Assembly: GCF_007859395.1 (NCBI RefSeq)
Contig: NZ_VOHD01000009.1
Location: 279,323-343,322, forward strand
Direction of reading: 5' to 3'
From: Planomicrobium sp. CPCC 101110
GTDB taxonomy: Bacteria; Bacillota; Bacilli; Bacillales_A; Planococcaceae
DNA: 64,000 bases
Made by a program: the position numbers and the translations under genes
Shown: positions 25,931 to 35,171 of the stretch, piece after piece
Position numbering within the stretch: position 1 is the stretch's first letter
How the letters are laid out: each line of letters opens with the position of its first letter
The notes under the pieces: generated by a model
The model's input: only the letters and a program-made list of their open reading frames with translations
Database searches by the model: none
Told to the model about the DNA's origin: nothing

Positions 25931-26287
25931 TTATGCTTGAATCCATTCCCAAGCCTTTTCCATCTCGGTCAATGTAAAATGCTCGGTTTTGACGCCCGGC
26001 AAGTATCCACTCGCTTCGGTAAGGCCTTTAAGCCATTTGTTGTCGCTCACAACAGCCATTTTCCCATACTGGCTCCACCGCTTCACATCAATTTTCACTT
26101 CTTCGGCTACAGCTTTAAAAGCCGCCCCATCAAAATCATAGACAACTGCATATACGTTAAACTTCCCGTCTTCTTCGAACTTCTCCTGAATCACTTTGTC
26201 CAGTTTTTCCAAATCTTCTTTTTTCACTTTGCCGTTTACTTCAACTGCAATTGTATGGAAATCCTTGCTAGGAACCAACGTCAACAT
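25931..26287 (-). CDS. SpoIIAA/SEC14-like STAS-fold protein
   Basis: A 118-residue single-domain protein of the SpoIIAA-like family: TIAVEVNGKVKKEDLEKL near 12, YAVVYDFDGAAFKAVAEEVKID near 45-65 and GKMAVVSDNKWLKGL near 75. This family resembles STAS and lipid-binding SEC14 folds, and has no clear phospho-Ser motif. The start at 26287 is chosen because AAAGGAGG lies 9 bases before it; 12 upstream codons in frame lack a site. Confidence 0.8.
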   Translation of the reverse strand: MLTLVPSKDFHTIAVEVNGKVKKEDLEKLDKVIQEKFEEDGKFNVYAVVYDFDGAAFKAVAEEVKIDVKRWSQYGKMAVVSDNKWLKGLTEASGYLPGVKTEHFTLTEMEKAWEWIQA

Positions 26288-26472
26288 GCGCACACTCCTC
26301 CTTTCATCTTGAAAACTTACCATTCTTCTTCCCTATCATTGCGGCTTCAAACAAGCATACATTTCCCTATTCTTCTATGAAGATACGATATATTGCATAA
26401 AACAACCTTTTTGAATAGTTAAAATTGGTGTATACTGGATGTAGCATATAAAAGAAGAAAGGGGAAACTGCA

Positions 26473-27135
26473 ATGCCGGTCCCAGTAAATCACCCGAAAC
26501 CTGTCCGTGTTACTGCAAAAGAAAGTGCATACCTGCAATTACAGCAATGGATTATAGATGGCACGCTGCAACCCGATGAGAAATTGGTAGATACCGACTT
26601 AGCACAAGCGTTAAGCTTAAGCAGAACCCCTATTCGTGAAGCCCTGCAGCTTCTTGAAGCACAAGGTTTTGTTGAAATGTTTCCTGGCAAGACGACGCGT
26701 GTAACAAAAGTACACAAGGAAGATATTGTCCACCTCCTCCCTCCTGTAGCGGTGCTCCAAGCTTTGGCAGCAGAACTGGCGATTCCGAACATGGACAGCC
26801 AGTCGTTTGACATGCTGAAAGAAACCAACAAACGGTTTGCCCGGGCGATAAAAGCGGACGACAACTTCTCTGCTCTCAAGATTGACGAAGAGTTTCACCA
26901 GCTGATTGTAGATGCTGCACAAAATCCTTATGTGCACAATATGCTTGACCACTTGCAATCACATGTCAGAAGGCAGTTTTTCCATAACTCACTGATTTTG
27001 ACCGCCGGTTCGTATGATACGCACGAAAGGATCATCCGCGCCCTTGAAGAAAAGGATGCCGCAGAAGTATCACGATTGATGAAGGCCAATTGGATTAGAA
27101 CAATCGACGAATTGACTGCTCCAGCAAATGCTTAA
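26473..27135 (+). CDS. GntR family regulator, FCD (FadR/VanR) type
   Basis: A 220-residue regulator. The winged helix is YLQLQQWIIDGTLQPDEKL ... LAQALSLSRTPIREALQLLE near 18-65; the C-terminal all-helical FCD domain shows IDEEFHQLIVDAAQN with Asp/His metal ligands and HERIIRALEEKDA at the end. These sense organic acids or amino-acid-like effectors. A TATACT box lies near 26429 with only a weak -35. It stands alone, divergent from the SpoIIAA-like gene and converging with brnQ, so a target cannot be named. Confidence 0.85.
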   Translation: MPVPVNHPKPVRVTAKESAYLQLQQWIIDGTLQPDEKLVDTDLAQALSLSRTPIREALQLLEAQGFVEMFPGKTTRVTKVHKEDIVHLLPPVAVLQALAAELAIPNMDSQSFDMLKETNKRFARAIKADDNFSALKIDEEFHQLIVDAAQNPYVHNMLDHLQSHVRRQFFHNSLILTAGSYDTHERIIRALEEKDAAEVSRLMKANWIRTIDELTAPANA

Positions 27136-27147
27136 TGCGTACAATAG

Positions 27148-27189
27148 AAAAAGCTGTTCCAAAACCTCGGTTTTGGAACAGCTTTTTTT
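27148..27189. terminator. Bidirectional intrinsic terminator
   Basis: AAGCTGTTCCAAAACC/GGTTTTGGAACAGCTT stem with T7, between converging regulator and brnQ. Confidence 0.88.
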
Positions 27190-27229
27190 GAAGCCGACCC
27201 GATATTTCGGACTGGCCTTTAATGCTTGA

Positions 27230-28600
27230 TTACAATTCGTTTTGCGCCGCCTGTGTGCGCGTGCCTTTTCTAAGGTTCACGATAACACTGGTAATGGCAA
27301 TCACAATAACAATTGGCAGGAACCATCCCAGACCGCTGTTGTAGAACGGGAGCACCGATGCATAAAAATCGATGATCGCTTGCAGCCAAGAAGGATTTCC
27401 AACTCCCAGGGAAGCAGTTAATGTTTTTAATCCATCAATGATGCTGATCAGGAAAGTCACTGTGATGGCCGATACATAGACAAGACGGTCATGCTTGAAC
27501 AATGGCGACAAAAATGCCAGCATGATCAGCGCAATAGCCAATGGGTACAAGAGCATCAAAATCGGAATGGAATACGTGATGATGTTAGACAACCCGGCAT
27601 TAGCGACGATCAAAGAAAATGCTGTAAAAATGACAACATAAGCTTTATAGCTGATGCGCGGAGTAAGTTTGTTGAAAAACTCAGACGTTGCCACCGTTAA
27701 CCCGATAGCTGTTGTCAAACAAGCCAACGTAATGATTAACGCGAGCAGCACCGCCCCAAAAGTTCCAAAATAATGAGATGAAGCTTCGCTTAATACCGGT
27801 CCGCCTGTCTCAAACAACCCAAACACGCCTGTGCTAGTTGCACCTAGATAGGCGATTCCTACATATACTAAAGCCAGCAAGCCTACAGCCACAACTCCGC
27901 TTTTCATAGTTGCTGATAAAATGCCTTGCGGTGACTTGATGCCCATTTTGCGTACTGTTGAAATAACAATGATTCCAAACACCAAGGAAGCAAGTGCATC
28001 CATTGTGTTGTATCCTTCCGTAAAGCCTTTCAAGAAGGCGCCGCTCGCATACACGTCCTGCGGAGCTCCCATCGTGCCTAAAGGTTTTACTATTACCATA
28101 ACAAGCAATAACAGTAAAGCCAATAGAATAGCGGGCGATAGAAACTTCCCGATATTATCGACCATTTTAGATGGGTTTAACGACAGCCAAAGTGAAATCC
28201 CGAAAAACACAAGCGAGAAAACAAAAAGGCCCATAGTCATAAAACTTTCGCTGACAAATGGTGCGATTCCAATTTCATAGGCAACCGCCCCGGTTCTTGG
28301 AAACGCAAAAAATGGTCCAATCGTCAAATAAAGTACAGCTGTGAAAATCAATCCGAATAACGGATGAACCCGCCCAGCAAGATCTTGCAAATCATTGCTC
28401 TTGGAATAGCCGATCGCTAAAATGCCAAGCAATGGCAAGCCAGCTCCAGTAACTAAGAATCCTGCTACAGCTACCCACACATTTGTCCCTGCATATTGTC
28501 CAAGCTGCGCCGGAAAAATCAAATTGCCTGCCCCAAAAAATAAAGCAAACAACATCATTCCTACTACAGCATAAGATTTAAAGGATAATTTTGTATCCAT
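27230..28600 (-). CDS. brnQ: Branched-chain amino acid transport system II carrier
   Basis: A 456-residue LIVCS-family symporter for Leu, Ile and Val with about 12 helices. The N-terminal FALFFGAGNLIFPAQLGQYAG motif and ALLSV-like GPFFAFPRTGAVAYEIGI are signatures of BrnQ. Monocistronic. Its upstream region contains a CodY-box-like 15-mer with two mismatches inside a 9-base inverted repeat (28641-28682), which fits nutritional repression by branched-chain amino acids. Confidence 0.93.
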   Translation of the reverse strand: MDTKLSFKSYAVVGMMLFALFFGAGNLIFPAQLGQYAGTNVWVAVAGFLVTGAGLPLLGILAIGYSKSNDLQDLAGRVHPLFGLIFTAVLYLTIGPFFAFPRTGAVAYEIGIAPFVSESFMTMGLFVFSLVFFGISLWLSLNPSKMVDNIGKFLSPAILLALLLLLVMVIVKPLGTMGAPQDVYASGAFLKGFTEGYNTMDALASLVFGIIVISTVRKMGIKSPQGILSATMKSGVVAVGLLALVYVGIAYLGATSTGVFGLFETGGPVLSEASSHYFGTFGAVLLALIITLACLTTAIGLTVATSEFFNKLTPRISYKAYVVIFTAFSLIVANAGLSNIITYSIPILMLLYPLAIALIMLAFLSPLFKHDRLVYVSAITVTFLISIIDGLKTLTASLGVGNPSWLQAIIDFYASVLPFYNSGLGWFLPIVIVIAITSVIVNLRKGTRTQAAQNEL

Positions 28601-28658
28601 CTTTCTTTTCCCCTTCCTTCATTCGCATATTGTTCTATTAACAAGAAAGCCAAATTAA

Positions 28659-28673
28659 AATTTTCAAATAATT
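28659..28673 (-). promoter_or_regulatory. Putative CodY box upstream of brnQ
   Basis: AATTTTCAAATAATT differs from the CodY consensus AATTTTCWGAAAATT at two positions. It lies 59 bases from the brnQ start and is centred between the inverted repeat arms ACAAGAAAG (28641-28649) and CTTTCTTGT (28674-28682). Confidence 0.5.
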
Positions 28674-28859
28674 CTTTCTTGTGCAAAACTTAATATGCAA
28701 TATATCACAAATGTAATCATACATTATTTTCGGTTAAAAGCAACGATAAAATCTTCATTTTTTAAAAAAGTCTGCTTATTTCGGGAACAAAAACATTTTT
28801 ATTACTTTTTTGAAATAATTTTAAATGAAGAAACTTCTTTAATAGGAAGAAAAATCCAC

Positions 28860-28888
28860 AAAAAAAGGTTTGCCATTAAGGCAAACCT
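28860..28888 (-). terminator. Intrinsic terminator after the SDR relic
   Basis: Minus-strand AGGTTTGCC/GGCAAACCT stem, then T7. Now probably terminates the DUF2971 transcript. Confidence 0.85.
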
Positions 28889-28893
28889 GCAAT

Positions 28894-29049
<156 letters not shown>

Positions 29050-29964
29050 TTAATAACGGAGTGCTGCCACTGATTTGCTGATGCTCACTTGATCCATATC
29101 ATAACCTTTCCATTTCAAGTAATGCTCCATGCCGCTCTTGGCAATATCCACATTATTCTTAGGCCCGATCGTGATATGGCTGATTGGCAGTTTTGTTTGA
29201 AAATCAACTGTAATATAAGGAATGATAACGCCATTTTGCGCACGGAATTGGACGTTCGGCTGTTCGTCGCTTTTCTGGCTCATCAAAGCTATCCGGTATT
29301 CTTCCTCGCTTTTGAATGCGGGGTCTTTGAAAAACACTGCACACGAGGCAATCAGGGAGAAAAAATGATCGGGCAGCGCTTTTTTTATTTCCTCTGTTTC
29401 ATATGGTTCCACTAATTCATATGTTTTCAGCAGCAGCTCGATCAAGACCTCTTCCTGTTCTTTCCTGCCATACATCACGTATCCATGGAGCATAGGCCCA
29501 CTGGAAAATCCGCTCACTTTTTGAAAAAGCTGCTCTGCGGAAAAACCGATATTGTAGCCTTCTCCTTTAGCGTAGTTATACCAAAGCGCGAGCGAGTCTT
29601 GCGAATGCGACAATGAAAAGATATAAACTTCAAATCCGTTGTCCTTTACCTCTTCCATGAACAGCCCCATAACCCTCACCAATTCCCGGATGTACAATCG
29701 CCATAAGGGCGTATGTTTTCGGTTTTCCAGCTTTTTTGCAACGAACTCCAGAACTTTTGAAAAATACACCAATTCACTTGAGTCATTCAAAAATGTTCCT
29801 TTACTCATCCATAACTGGTTAGTTTCCATCATTCCCATCAAACTCGGAAGGCCCGTGTAATGATAAAGGGTCTGCTCGGTTTCGTGCACTTTCCTGATTT
29901 GCTTCTCGACATTATCCCGGAACTGTTGTTCAAGCACTTCTGCTAATCCTATACCCTCCGCCAT
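29050..29964 (-). CDS. DUF2971 domain protein
   Basis: A 304-residue soluble protein. It carries the DUF2971 pattern: LYHYTGLPSLMGMMETNQLWMSK near 33, FLNDSSELVYF near 57, VYIFSLSHSQDSLALWYNYA near 113 and GYNIGFS, then FFKDPAFKSEEEYRIAL near 217. The family has no established activity; some members sit near phage or defence genes. ATG follows AAAGGGG. It abuts an SDR gene remnant, suggesting that the locus was rearranged. Confidence 0.75.
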   Translation of the reverse strand: MAEGIGLAEVLEQQFRDNVEKQIRKVHETEQTLYHYTGLPSLMGMMETNQLWMSKGTFLNDSSELVYFSKVLEFVAKKLENRKHTPLWRLYIRELVRVMGLFMEEVKDNGFEVYIFSLSHSQDSLALWYNYAKGEGYNIGFSAEQLFQKVSGFSSGPMLHGYVMYGRKEQEEVLIELLLKTYELVEPYETEEIKKALPDHFFSLIASCAVFFKDPAFKSEEEYRIALMSQKSDEQPNVQFRAQNGVIIPYITVDFQTKLPISHITIGPKNNVDIAKSGMEHYLKWKGYDMDQVSISKSVAALRY

Positions 29965-30046
29965 GCCGCAGCCCCTTTCCCAAAAGATAAGAAACCGTTT
30001 TTTCTATTTATTCCCGCTCGCCCTCTCTTCAAACAGCAATTTCAAA

Positions 30047-30730
30047 TCAGATTGGCTGCGTCTCTTCGACCGGTTGGACAATTACAAATCCTTCTCCCTT
30101 GAACTCCATTTGAATGGATTCTCCACTGCCGCGGCCCACTAGCGTCCTGAAGCTTACATCGGTCCGAAATTCCGGTGTTAAGTTTCCGGACCAAGCCACT
30201 GTTGCATTAGGGTCTGTAATCACCGGTTCACCCGGCCGCACAAGCAGCGTCAACGGCTCATAGTGGGAGGTGATGGCGACTCTTCCCTTCCCCGACAAAG
30301 TTACGTTGAACAATCCGCCCGCCATCATTCCCGCGACTTTTTTCATCAACTTGATATCCCATGTCACACTAGATTCAAAAGCGAGTAAATCATTGCCGTT
30401 TACAGTAATCGACTCGTTGTCCAGATGGAAAATCGTGATTTTCTTTCCTTGGTCCGCCAAATACAAACGGCCCCGGCCTGTCGCCTTCATCAGCGGCGCC
30501 CCTTCACCTGTCAATGCCTTCTTGAACATCTGGCCAACCCCATGCTCAAACATGCGCTCCCGCTCAAATTTGATCTCGCCTGTATAAGAAATCATTGAAC
30601 CTGCTTTTGCCCATACAAGATCCGCCAGATTCACTTCCAAAATCCGCGGTGTTTCCAGCTCAAAATAGTCGTTTTCCTGTTCATCCTGCTGTGTCTTCCG
30701 GATAAATTCCTCAAGTGTGTATTCGCCCAT
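30047..30730 (-). CDS. AIM24 family protein
   Basis: A 227-residue protein of mostly beta structure with the AIM24 double-psi pattern: MISYTGEIKFERERMFEHGVG, KALTGEGAPLMKATGRGRLYLADQGKKI, SITVNGNDLLAFESSV and GLFNVTLSGKGRVAI. Bacterial members are cytosolic and of unknown role. The ATG at 30730 has GGAGG 8 bases before it; the longer frame upstream is unlikely. A possible ECF-type promoter (TGAAAC-N17-CGTA) sits 38 bases upstream of the ATG. Confidence 0.8.
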   Translation of the reverse strand: MGEYTLEEFIRKTQQDEQENDYFELETPRILEVNLADLVWAKAGSMISYTGEIKFERERMFEHGVGQMFKKALTGEGAPLMKATGRGRLYLADQGKKITIFHLDNESITVNGNDLLAFESSVTWDIKLMKKVAGMMAGGLFNVTLSGKGRVAITSHYEPLTLLVRPGEPVITDPNATVAWSGNLTPEFRTDVSFRTLVGRGSGESIQMEFKGEGFVIVQPVEETQPI

Positions 30731-30767
30731 CCTATCTTCCTCCATTCTTTTTTTCCATACATACACA

Positions 30768-30794
30768 TACGGACGGGAAACATCAAAAGTTTCA
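30768..30794 (-). promoter_or_regulatory. Possible ECF (sigma-W-like) promoter of the AIM24 gene
   Basis: Minus-strand TGAAAC (30794-30789), 17-base spacer, CGTA (30771-30768), 37 bases from the ATG. The spacer is one longer than the autoregulatory sigW promoter in this window. Confidence 0.45.
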
Positions 30795-30927
30795 AAGCTT
30801 GTGAAGCAGGAAACTGTTTGCCCGAAATTCAAAAAGCTGGTGTTTTCTGCCAATCCAAATCCAACCATTACCGCTTTTCTCTCCTTTTGCTGTAAAATGA
30901 AAAGTGACAGAACGACTGTTTCAAATG

Positions 30928-30972
30928 AGGAATAGCCGTCCCTCCTTACGGGGAGACGGCTATTCCTTTTTA
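30928..30972 (+). terminator. Terminator-like hairpin in the leader of the LrgAB-like pair
   Basis: Perfect 13-base arms AGGAATAGCCGTC/GACGGCTATTCCT with a 14-base loop, then TTTTTAT. No + strand gene precedes it, so it lies inside the leader of the following genes or ends a small RNA. Confidence 0.6.
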
Positions 30973-31003
30973 TAATCTAACGCATATTAATGGAAGGCTG
31001 CGG

Positions 31004-31381
31004 TTGCACATGAAGTTCGTCATCATTTTCATCCAGATTATCATCTTGTATGGCTTTTACCTTGCGGGCGAAAGCATACGGACTATTTTTCACTTGCCAC
31101 TCCCGGGAAGCATCATAGGCTTTCTTCTTTTGTTTGCCGCTTTGATGCTGAAAATTTACCCGCTTCGCTGGATCGAATCCGGGGCCCATTTTTTATTGGC
31201 GTTTTTATCGCTGTATTTTATTCCGGCGACAGTCGGTGCGATAGAATATGGAAATGTTTTTACCGGCAAAGGCGTCTGGCTCATCGCCATTGTATTGGTC
31301 AGCACATTGTTGACAATGGCGGTTTCCGGACTTTCCAGCCAATGGGCAAGCCGAGCAGCGGACCAAAGGAGGAACCGTTAA
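31004..31381 (+). CDS. CidA/LrgA family holin-like protein
   Basis: A 125-residue membrane protein with four helices: FVIIFIQIIILYGFYLAGESI, then LPLPGSIIGFLLLFAALM (the conserved PGSIIG motif), FLLAFLSLYFIPATVGAI (FxPAxVG motif) and the final helix WLIAIVLVSTLLTMAVS. Members form the CidA/LrgA or pyruvate-transporter PftA type. TTG at 31004 lies 6 bases after GGAAGG; an ATG at 31010 is the alternative. The partner follows without a gap. Confidence 0.88.
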   Translation: MHMKFVIIFIQIIILYGFYLAGESIRTIFHLPLPGSIIGFLLLFAALMLKIYPLRWIESGAHFLLAFLSLYFIPATVGAIEYGNVFTGKGVWLIAIVLVSTLLTMAVSGLSSQWASRAADQRRNR

Positions 31382-32071
31382 ATGAATGTCATCCTTTTAT
31401 CCTTCTTGTTCGCCGGACTGACCATCATCTTTTACTTGTTTCTTAACAGCTTGTATGTCAAATACCGCTGGACGCTCTTGACTCCCGTTTTAACGACCAC
31501 CACGGCCCTCATCATTTTCCTGCTGCTGTTTGATATTCCATACGGGCAATACATGCTCGGCGGCAAGTGGATTGGTTCTCTTCTCGGTCCGGCGGTGGTG
31601 GCGCTAGCCGTTCCGCTCTACAAGCAACGGGATCTGCTGATTCAAAACCTATGGCCGGTAACTCTCGGGGTCACTGCTGGCGCTTTTGTCGGAATGCTCA
31701 GTGGTCTGCTCTTGGCAAAGATATTCCGGTTTTCAGAGGAACTCATCTTGACAGTCCTGCCAAAATCACTCACTTCCCCTGTAGCCATGCAGCTTGCCGA
31801 AGGCTTTGGCGGGATTTCATCATTAGCCGCAGTTTTTGTCATGGTCGCCGGTTTCAGCGGCGTCATTTTCGGCTCATGGCTGATGAAGCTGCTCGGCATC
31901 GATTCCTCAATCGGACGGGGCATCGGGCTTGGTTCATCTGCCCACGGCCTTGGGACAGCCATGGCATTCGAATACGGACCTAAAGATGGTTCGATGAGTT
32001 CGGTTGCCATGACCCTCTGCGCCGTTGTCGGTTCATTTCTCGGACCGGCTCTTGTATGGCTGTTCTTCTAG
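31382..32071 (+). CDS. CidB/LrgB family protein
   Basis: A 229-residue membrane protein of about seven helices with the LrgB marks TVLPKSLTSPVAMQLAEGFGG and GIGLGSSAHGLGTAMAFEYG. Its ATG directly follows the stop of the CidA/LrgA-like gene, so the two are co-translated. The pair modulates murein hydrolase activity in staphylococci, while in B. subtilis the homologue transports pyruvate. No LytSR gene is adjacent, though a NarL-type system lies 5 kb downstream. Confidence 0.88.
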   Translation: MNVILLSFLFAGLTIIFYLFLNSLYVKYRWTLLTPVLTTTTALIIFLLLFDIPYGQYMLGGKWIGSLLGPAVVALAVPLYKQRDLLIQNLWPVTLGVTAGAFVGMLSGLLLAKIFRFSEELILTVLPKSLTSPVAMQLAEGFGGISSLAAVFVMVAGFSGVIFGSWLMKLLGIDSSIGRGIGLGSSAHGLGTAMAFEYGPKDGSMSSVAMTLCAVVGSFLGPALVWLFF

Positions 32072-32078
32072 CTGTTAG

Positions 32079-32112
32079 AATGCCCGCTTTCTATTTTAGG
32101 AAGCAGGCATTT
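32079..32112 (+). terminator. Intrinsic terminator
   Basis: AATGCCCGCTTTC and GAAGCAGGCATTT arms, 8 bases after the LrgB-like stop. Confidence 0.7.
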
Positions 32113-32379
32113 CCATTTCTTAGACAGCCTAAAATCAAGGACCGGAAATTCAAGAGGCCGCAAGAATCCACAAACGCCAAAGGCATTCATTCTTGAACTT
32201 GTTACATGACCTGCTGCCTGCTTTTTTAGCGTGGAGTTTTTTCTCTATGGTAATTACCGGCTTCTTCCGCCGCTCTTTTGTTAGAATTTTTCAACAAGAA
32301 AGTTAACCCAATTAACCCATTGCTCTCTGTTATTCTTAATGCTATGTTTTGGAAGGATTAAAAAATAGGGGGTACTACA
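32113..32379. other. Intergenic region
   Basis: No coding or RNA element recognised in about 267 bases. TTGCTC and TATGTT with a 17-base spacer (around 32323-32348) could be the promoter of the following lipoprotein gene. Confidence 0.35.
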
Positions 32380-33228
32380 TTGAAGAACTTATTTAACAAC
32401 CGGAGCCGCGCCTTGATTGCCGGGATTGCATCACTTGCTCTTTTAACCGCTTGCGGAAGTGAAAGCGATAACATGTCCGAGGAGCCGACAACTGAATGGG
32501 ATCGCATTCAGGAAGAAGGCAAATTGACTGTCGCGACTTCCGGCACTCTTTATCCAACTTCTTACCGTGAAGAAGGAACAGATGAACTGACAGGTTTTGA
32601 AGTGGAAGTGGCAAAAGAAATCGGGAAGCGCTTAGAACTTGAAATTGAGTTCACTGAACTTGGGTTTGATGAAATGCTGACGTCTGTCCAGACAGGCCAA
32701 GTCGACATGGCAGCGAATGATATTGAAGTGACCGAAGACCGAAAAGAAAACTTCTTGTTTTCGACCCCTTTCAAATATTCTTATGGAACAGCGATTGTCC
32801 GCAAAGATGATTTATCAGGCATTGAAACACTGGAAGATCTGAAAGGCAAAAAAGCAGCCGGCGCCTCCACTTCCGTTTATATGGAAACCGCCCGCTCTTA
32901 TGGAGCTGAAGAAGTTGTCTATGACAATGCAACAAACGAAACGTATTTGCGCGATGTAGCTATCGGCCGGACCGATGTCATCTTGAATGATTATTACCTG
33001 CAGACGCTGGCGCTTGCCGCGTTTCCAGAACTGAATATCACCATTCATCCTGACATCAAATACAGCCCGTCCGAAGTCGGTGTAGTAATGAACAAAGACA
33101 ACACGGAACTGGCGGAAAACGTTAACCGTGTTATTGAGGAAATGATTGAAGACGGCACCGTAACCGAGATTTCAGGCGAATTTTTCAACGGCGCAGACGT
33201 TACGAAAAAAGTGGATATTGAAGAGTAG
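32380..33228 (+). CDS. Amino acid ABC transporter substrate-binding lipoprotein
   Basis: A 282-residue family 3 solute-binding protein. The signal peptide ends in the lipobox LLTAC (Cys near 25); the mature domain has GKLTVATSGTLYPTSY, ELTGFEVEVAKEIGKRL, and VDMAANDIEVTEDRKENFLFS, the usual polar amino acid binding pattern (cystine/glutamine type). TTG at 32380 follows GGGGG. No permease or ATPase adjoins, so it is an orphan binding protein or works with a distant importer. Confidence 0.87.
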   Translation: MKNLFNNRSRALIAGIASLALLTACGSESDNMSEEPTTEWDRIQEEGKLTVATSGTLYPTSYREEGTDELTGFEVEVAKEIGKRLELEIEFTELGFDEMLTSVQTGQVDMAANDIEVTEDRKENFLFSTPFKYSYGTAIVRKDDLSGIETLEDLKGKKAAGASTSVYMETARSYGAEEVVYDNATNETYLRDVAIGRTDVILNDYYLQTLALAAFPELNITIHPDIKYSPSEVGVVMNKDNTELAENVNRVIEEMIEDGTVTEISGEFFNGADVTKKVDIEE

Positions 33229-33236
33229 GAAACTTG

Positions 33237-33275
33237 AAAAAGAAGCTGACCCCTTGCGGACAGCTTCTTTTTCTT
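33237..33275 (+). terminator. Intrinsic terminator
   Basis: AAAAGAAGCTG/CAGCTTCTTTTT stem after the binding-protein gene. Confidence 0.85.
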
Positions 33276-33508
33276 CATGGAGAACCCTTTTAGCACACAG
33301 AGAGCAGGCACTATTCTTATTTCGTTGGACTGTCCGGGACTCATACTCACTGGGGTTGCATTAGAACAAGCCTCCCAAACTTTTCCGCTAATCTCTTTTC
33401 CTCCCTTTTTTCCTTTCTCATGAATTGCCTGCATTGCCACTTTCGTTGCATAAAGCAAAGCTTTATACTGAATCTATAATCAGAATACTCAATGAATGAG
33501 GTGAGCAA

Positions 33509-34207
33509 TTGGACTACTCTTTTTCCCCGCTTGGCGACCAGGCCATCGTAATTGAAGTCGGACAGGAAATAAGCGAAGAAGCACAAAATCAGGTTCGGAC
33601 AGTTTCCCAGCTTCTCGAAAGCAGGCCGCCCCACTGGCTGGTGGAAATCATCCCCGCTTTTACAACCGTGGCGGTGTTTTACAATTCACTTTCCGCGGGG
33701 TATGAAACAGTGGAAGCCGAGCTGAAAGAACTGCTTCAACAAACGGAAGAAGTTGCGGCTTCGGAAGCTCGGACTGTAGAAATTCCCGTATGCTACGGCG
33801 GAGAGTTTGGGCCGGATTTGGCATTTGTCGCTGAGCATAACGGATTGGCGCCGGAAGAAGTTATCCGTATCCATACAAGCGGCACTTATTCGGTGCACAT
33901 GATCGGATTTGCCCCCGGTTTCCCATTCATTGGCGGCATGTCCGAGAAAATTGCGGCGCCGCGGCGGGATTCCCCCCGCCTCCGCATACCGGAACGGACC
34001 GTTGGCATTGCCGGCAAACAAACCGGCATCTACCCCATCGAAACCCCCGGCGGCTGGCAGTTGATCGGCCGGACCCCAATGCGGTTGTTCCAGCCGGAAA
34101 ACACGGTGCCAAGCTTGCTGCGGGCTGGCGATAAAATCGTTTTCAAGAAAATCACAGAAAGTGAATATCACGCATGGAAGGAGGAGGACGATGCTGAAAA
34201 TTATTAA
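33509..34207 (+). CDS. pxpB: 5-oxoprolinase subunit PxpB
   Basis: A 232-residue KipI/PxpB protein: DYSFSPLGDQAIVIEVG at the N-terminus and HMIGFAPGFPFIGGM near 130, followed by RIPERTVGIAGKQTGIYPIE and ETPGGWQLIGRT, all signatures of the carboxyltransferase-like cyclophilin fold. It forms the ATP-dependent 5-oxoprolinase with PxpA and PxpC, recycling pyroglutamate to glutamate. TTG at 33509 follows GAGGTGAGCAA. First gene of the operon; its 3' end overlaps pxpC by 17 bases. Confidence 0.93.
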   Translation: MDYSFSPLGDQAIVIEVGQEISEEAQNQVRTVSQLLESRPPHWLVEIIPAFTTVAVFYNSLSAGYETVEAELKELLQQTEEVAASEARTVEIPVCYGGEFGPDLAFVAEHNGLAPEEVIRIHTSGTYSVHMIGFAPGFPFIGGMSEKIAAPRRDSPRLRIPERTVGIAGKQTGIYPIETPGGWQLIGRTPMRLFQPENTVPSLLRAGDKIVFKKITESEYHAWKEEDDAENY

Positions 34208-35171
34208 AAGCGGCCTTCAAACAACTGTGCAAGATTTGGGGCGTTACGGTTTCCAAAAATACGGGGTCATCGCAAGCGGGGCAATGGATCCCTACGCCCA
34301 CCGATTGGCCAATTTGCTGGTCGGCAATGAAGAGAATGCTGCAACACTTGAAATTACGCTTGTCGGCCCTGTCATCGAATTTGAAAGGGACATCTTCATC
34401 GCTTTGTGCGGCGGCGATTTGTCCCCCAAAATTGACGGCAAAAAGGTGGATACTTGGCGGCCCCTCGCTGTAAAAGGCGGCAGCCGCTTGTCGTTCGGCG
34501 CCCCAATATCGGGATGCCGCTGTTATTTGGCCGTATCCGGCGGCATCTCCGTCCCTGAAGTGATGAACAGCCGATCCACTTACTTGCGGGCGGAAATCGG
34601 CGGTTTTCATGGAAGGGCGTTAAAAGCAGATGATCTGGTAGAAGCAAATCCTACACCCGCATGGCAGCTTGCAGCATTCGAAAAAGCTTCGTCTAAAGAA
34701 ACGGACTGGAAAGTGCCTGCCCCGCACTATTCGGTTGAGCCTGTTGTCCGTATGATGAAGGGACGGCAATATGATTTGTTTGATGAAGAAAGCCAGGAAA
34801 ATATCTTTGCTGATTTCTTTTTTGTATCTTCCAATTCAGACCGCATGGGCTATCGTTTGGAAGGAACACCGTTATCTCTCGAAGAGCCAGCAGAACTGAT
34901 TTCTGAAGCGGTGGCGTTTGGATCCATCCAAGTACCCGCTGATGGCAATCCCATTGTCTTGCTTGCGGACCGCCAGACGACTGGCGGCTATCCTAAAATT
35001 GGCCAGGTCGCATCGGTCGACTTGCCGCTCGTCTCGCAACTCAAGCCAGGAGACCGTCTTCGCTTCGAGGAAATCACACTGGAAGAATCTCAGCGGCTAT
35101 GGGCTGAACAAGAACAGAAAATTCGGCAATTGAGAATCAGCATCCAGTTGAAATGGGAGGAATGGAAATGA
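34191..35171 (+). CDS. pxpC: 5-oxoprolinase subunit PxpC
   Basis: A 326-residue KipA/PxpC protein. Marks include [27 protein letters not shown] at the N-terminus, [18 protein letters not shown] near 100, and DRMGYRLEG and [13 protein letters not shown] in the C-terminal half. Its ATG at 34191 follows GGAGGAGG inside the end of pxpB. The stop overlaps the pxpA start by 4 bases, so the three subunits are translationally coupled. Confidence 0.93.
   Translation: MLKIIKSGLQTTVQDLGRYGFQKYGVIASGAMDPYAHRLANLLVGNEENAATLEITLVGPVIEFERDIFIALCGGDLSPKIDGKKVDTWRPLAVKGGSRLSFGAPISGCRCYLAVSGGISVPEVMNSRSTYLRAEIGGFHGRALKADDLVEANPTPAWQLAAFEKASSKETDWKVPAPHYSVEPVVRMMKGRQYDLFDEESQENIFADFFFVSSNSDRMGYRLEGTPLSLEEPAELISEAVAFGSIQVPADGNPIVLLADRQTTGGYPKIGQVASVDLPLVSQLKPGDRLRFEEITLEESQRLWAEQEQKIRQLRISIQLKWEEWK

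Noticed and set aside
30731..30868. Longer N-terminus for the AIM24 protein
   Set aside because: The stretch has no homologous pattern, would span the candidate promoter, and a strong GGAGG precedes the ATG at 30730.
33045..33634. Overlapping minus-strand frames (95-137 codons) around the pxpB start
   Set aside because: They lie against the binding-protein and pxpB genes, show no domain and have no ribosome sites.
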